Shown here: positions 23,638 to 23,731 of the stretch, piece by piece
How positions within the stretch are numbered: the stretch's first letter is position 1
Layout of the letters: each line of letters begins with the position of its first letter
Origin: Candidatus Thorarchaeota archaeon
Lineage (GTDB): Archaea; Asgardarchaeota; Thorarchaeia; Thorarchaeales; Thorarchaeaceae
Length of the DNA: 23,731 nt
Direction: 5' to 3'
Assembly: GCA_004524595.1 (NCBI GenBank)
Contig: SDOA01000057.1
Span: 1-23,731 of the forward strand
Translations under genes and position numbers: made by a program
Notes under the pieces: generated by a model
The model's database searches: none
What the model saw: the letters and a program-made list of their open reading frames with translations, nothing else
What the model was told of the DNA's origin: nothing

Positions 23638-23731
23638 TTGACGAGATTGCAACATGTATTAATTCTAAGTATGTTAATCCTTCCAATGTTTATCCTTGCA
23701 CCAACGATGGTGACAGGAGTAAACCAAGCTA
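23638..23731 (+). CDS. N-terminus of a secreted or membrane-anchored protein (cut by window edge)
   Basis: A TTG at 23638, with a GAGGAG SD 6 nt upstream, opens a frame to the window edge. The 31 visible residues look like a signal peptide: a short basic start (MTRLQH), a hydrophobic core (VLILSMLILPMFILAPT) and a small-residue region (MVTGVNQA) where cleavage could occur. Only this leader is visible, so the mature protein cannot be named. An uncleaved N-terminal anchor is the alternative. Confidence 0.6.
   Translation, partial: MTRLQHVLILSMLILPMFILAPTMVTGVNQA

Overview
The window looks like chromosomal DNA from an archaeon of moderate to low GC content. The evidence is a geranylgeranyl-reductase-type flavoprotein, an EMC3/TMCO1-like (DUF106) membrane insertase, several KaiC/GvpD-type RecA-fold proteins, a DUF389 membrane protein, an archaeal-style ArsR-fold regulator with an acidic tail, TATA-box-like promoters about 25 bp upstream of expected transcript starts, and oligo-T termination. 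ATG, GTG and TTG starts are all used, many behind GGAG/GAGG Shine-Dalgarno (SD) sites. The gene set would fit an Asgard lineage or a related deep archaeal group, but no decisive marker such as rRNA is present. I saw no tRNA, rRNA, CRISPR array, transposase or integrase.

Layout. 1-2.7 kb (minus): the 3'-truncated gene of a DAO-type FAD oxidoreductase, then a fetA-fetB-like ABC pair. 2.8-3.8 kb (plus): a cytoplasmic six-repeat FG-GAP/tachylectin-like protein that shares a divergent promoter region with fetA. 3.8-6 kb: an ECF S-component-like membrane protein, convergent with a minus-strand pair of LysE-type exporter and pyroglutamyl peptidase. 6.1-8.3 kb (plus): a DUF389 protein, a small hypothetical protein, and a 47-codon small ORF with a good SD just before the ArsR-type regulator.

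8.3-15.5 kb is a signalling island. A minus-strand run encodes a TPR protein with an evenly spaced Cys4 tail, a GNAT acetyltransferase, a GvpD/KaiC-like ATPase, a CheY-type receiver and a P-loop-less KaiC-fold protein. The last three form a tight operon. A single-domain KaiC homologue with altered catalytic residues (plus) converges on two more stand-alone receivers (minus), one of which has lost its acidic pocket. No histidine kinase or methyl-accepting protein is present. Live and degenerate versions of both the RecA fold and the receiver fold sit side by side.

15.5-16.6 kb is a very AT-rich 1.1-kb stretch without genes, holding nested inverted repeats. 16.6-23.7 kb: a SagB-type nitroreductase, a geranylgeranyl-reductase-family protein, a small gene apparently broken by a one-base frameshift, a HEAT-repeat protein, a short hypothetical protein, the EMC3-like insertase, a coiled-coil/SHOCT-like protein, and the start of a secreted or membrane-anchored protein cut by the window edge. 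The two large divergent intergenic regions here (17.7-18.15 kb and 21.6-22.2 kb) share repeated copies of a CGTGTAC/CGTTTAC motif that may be an operator.
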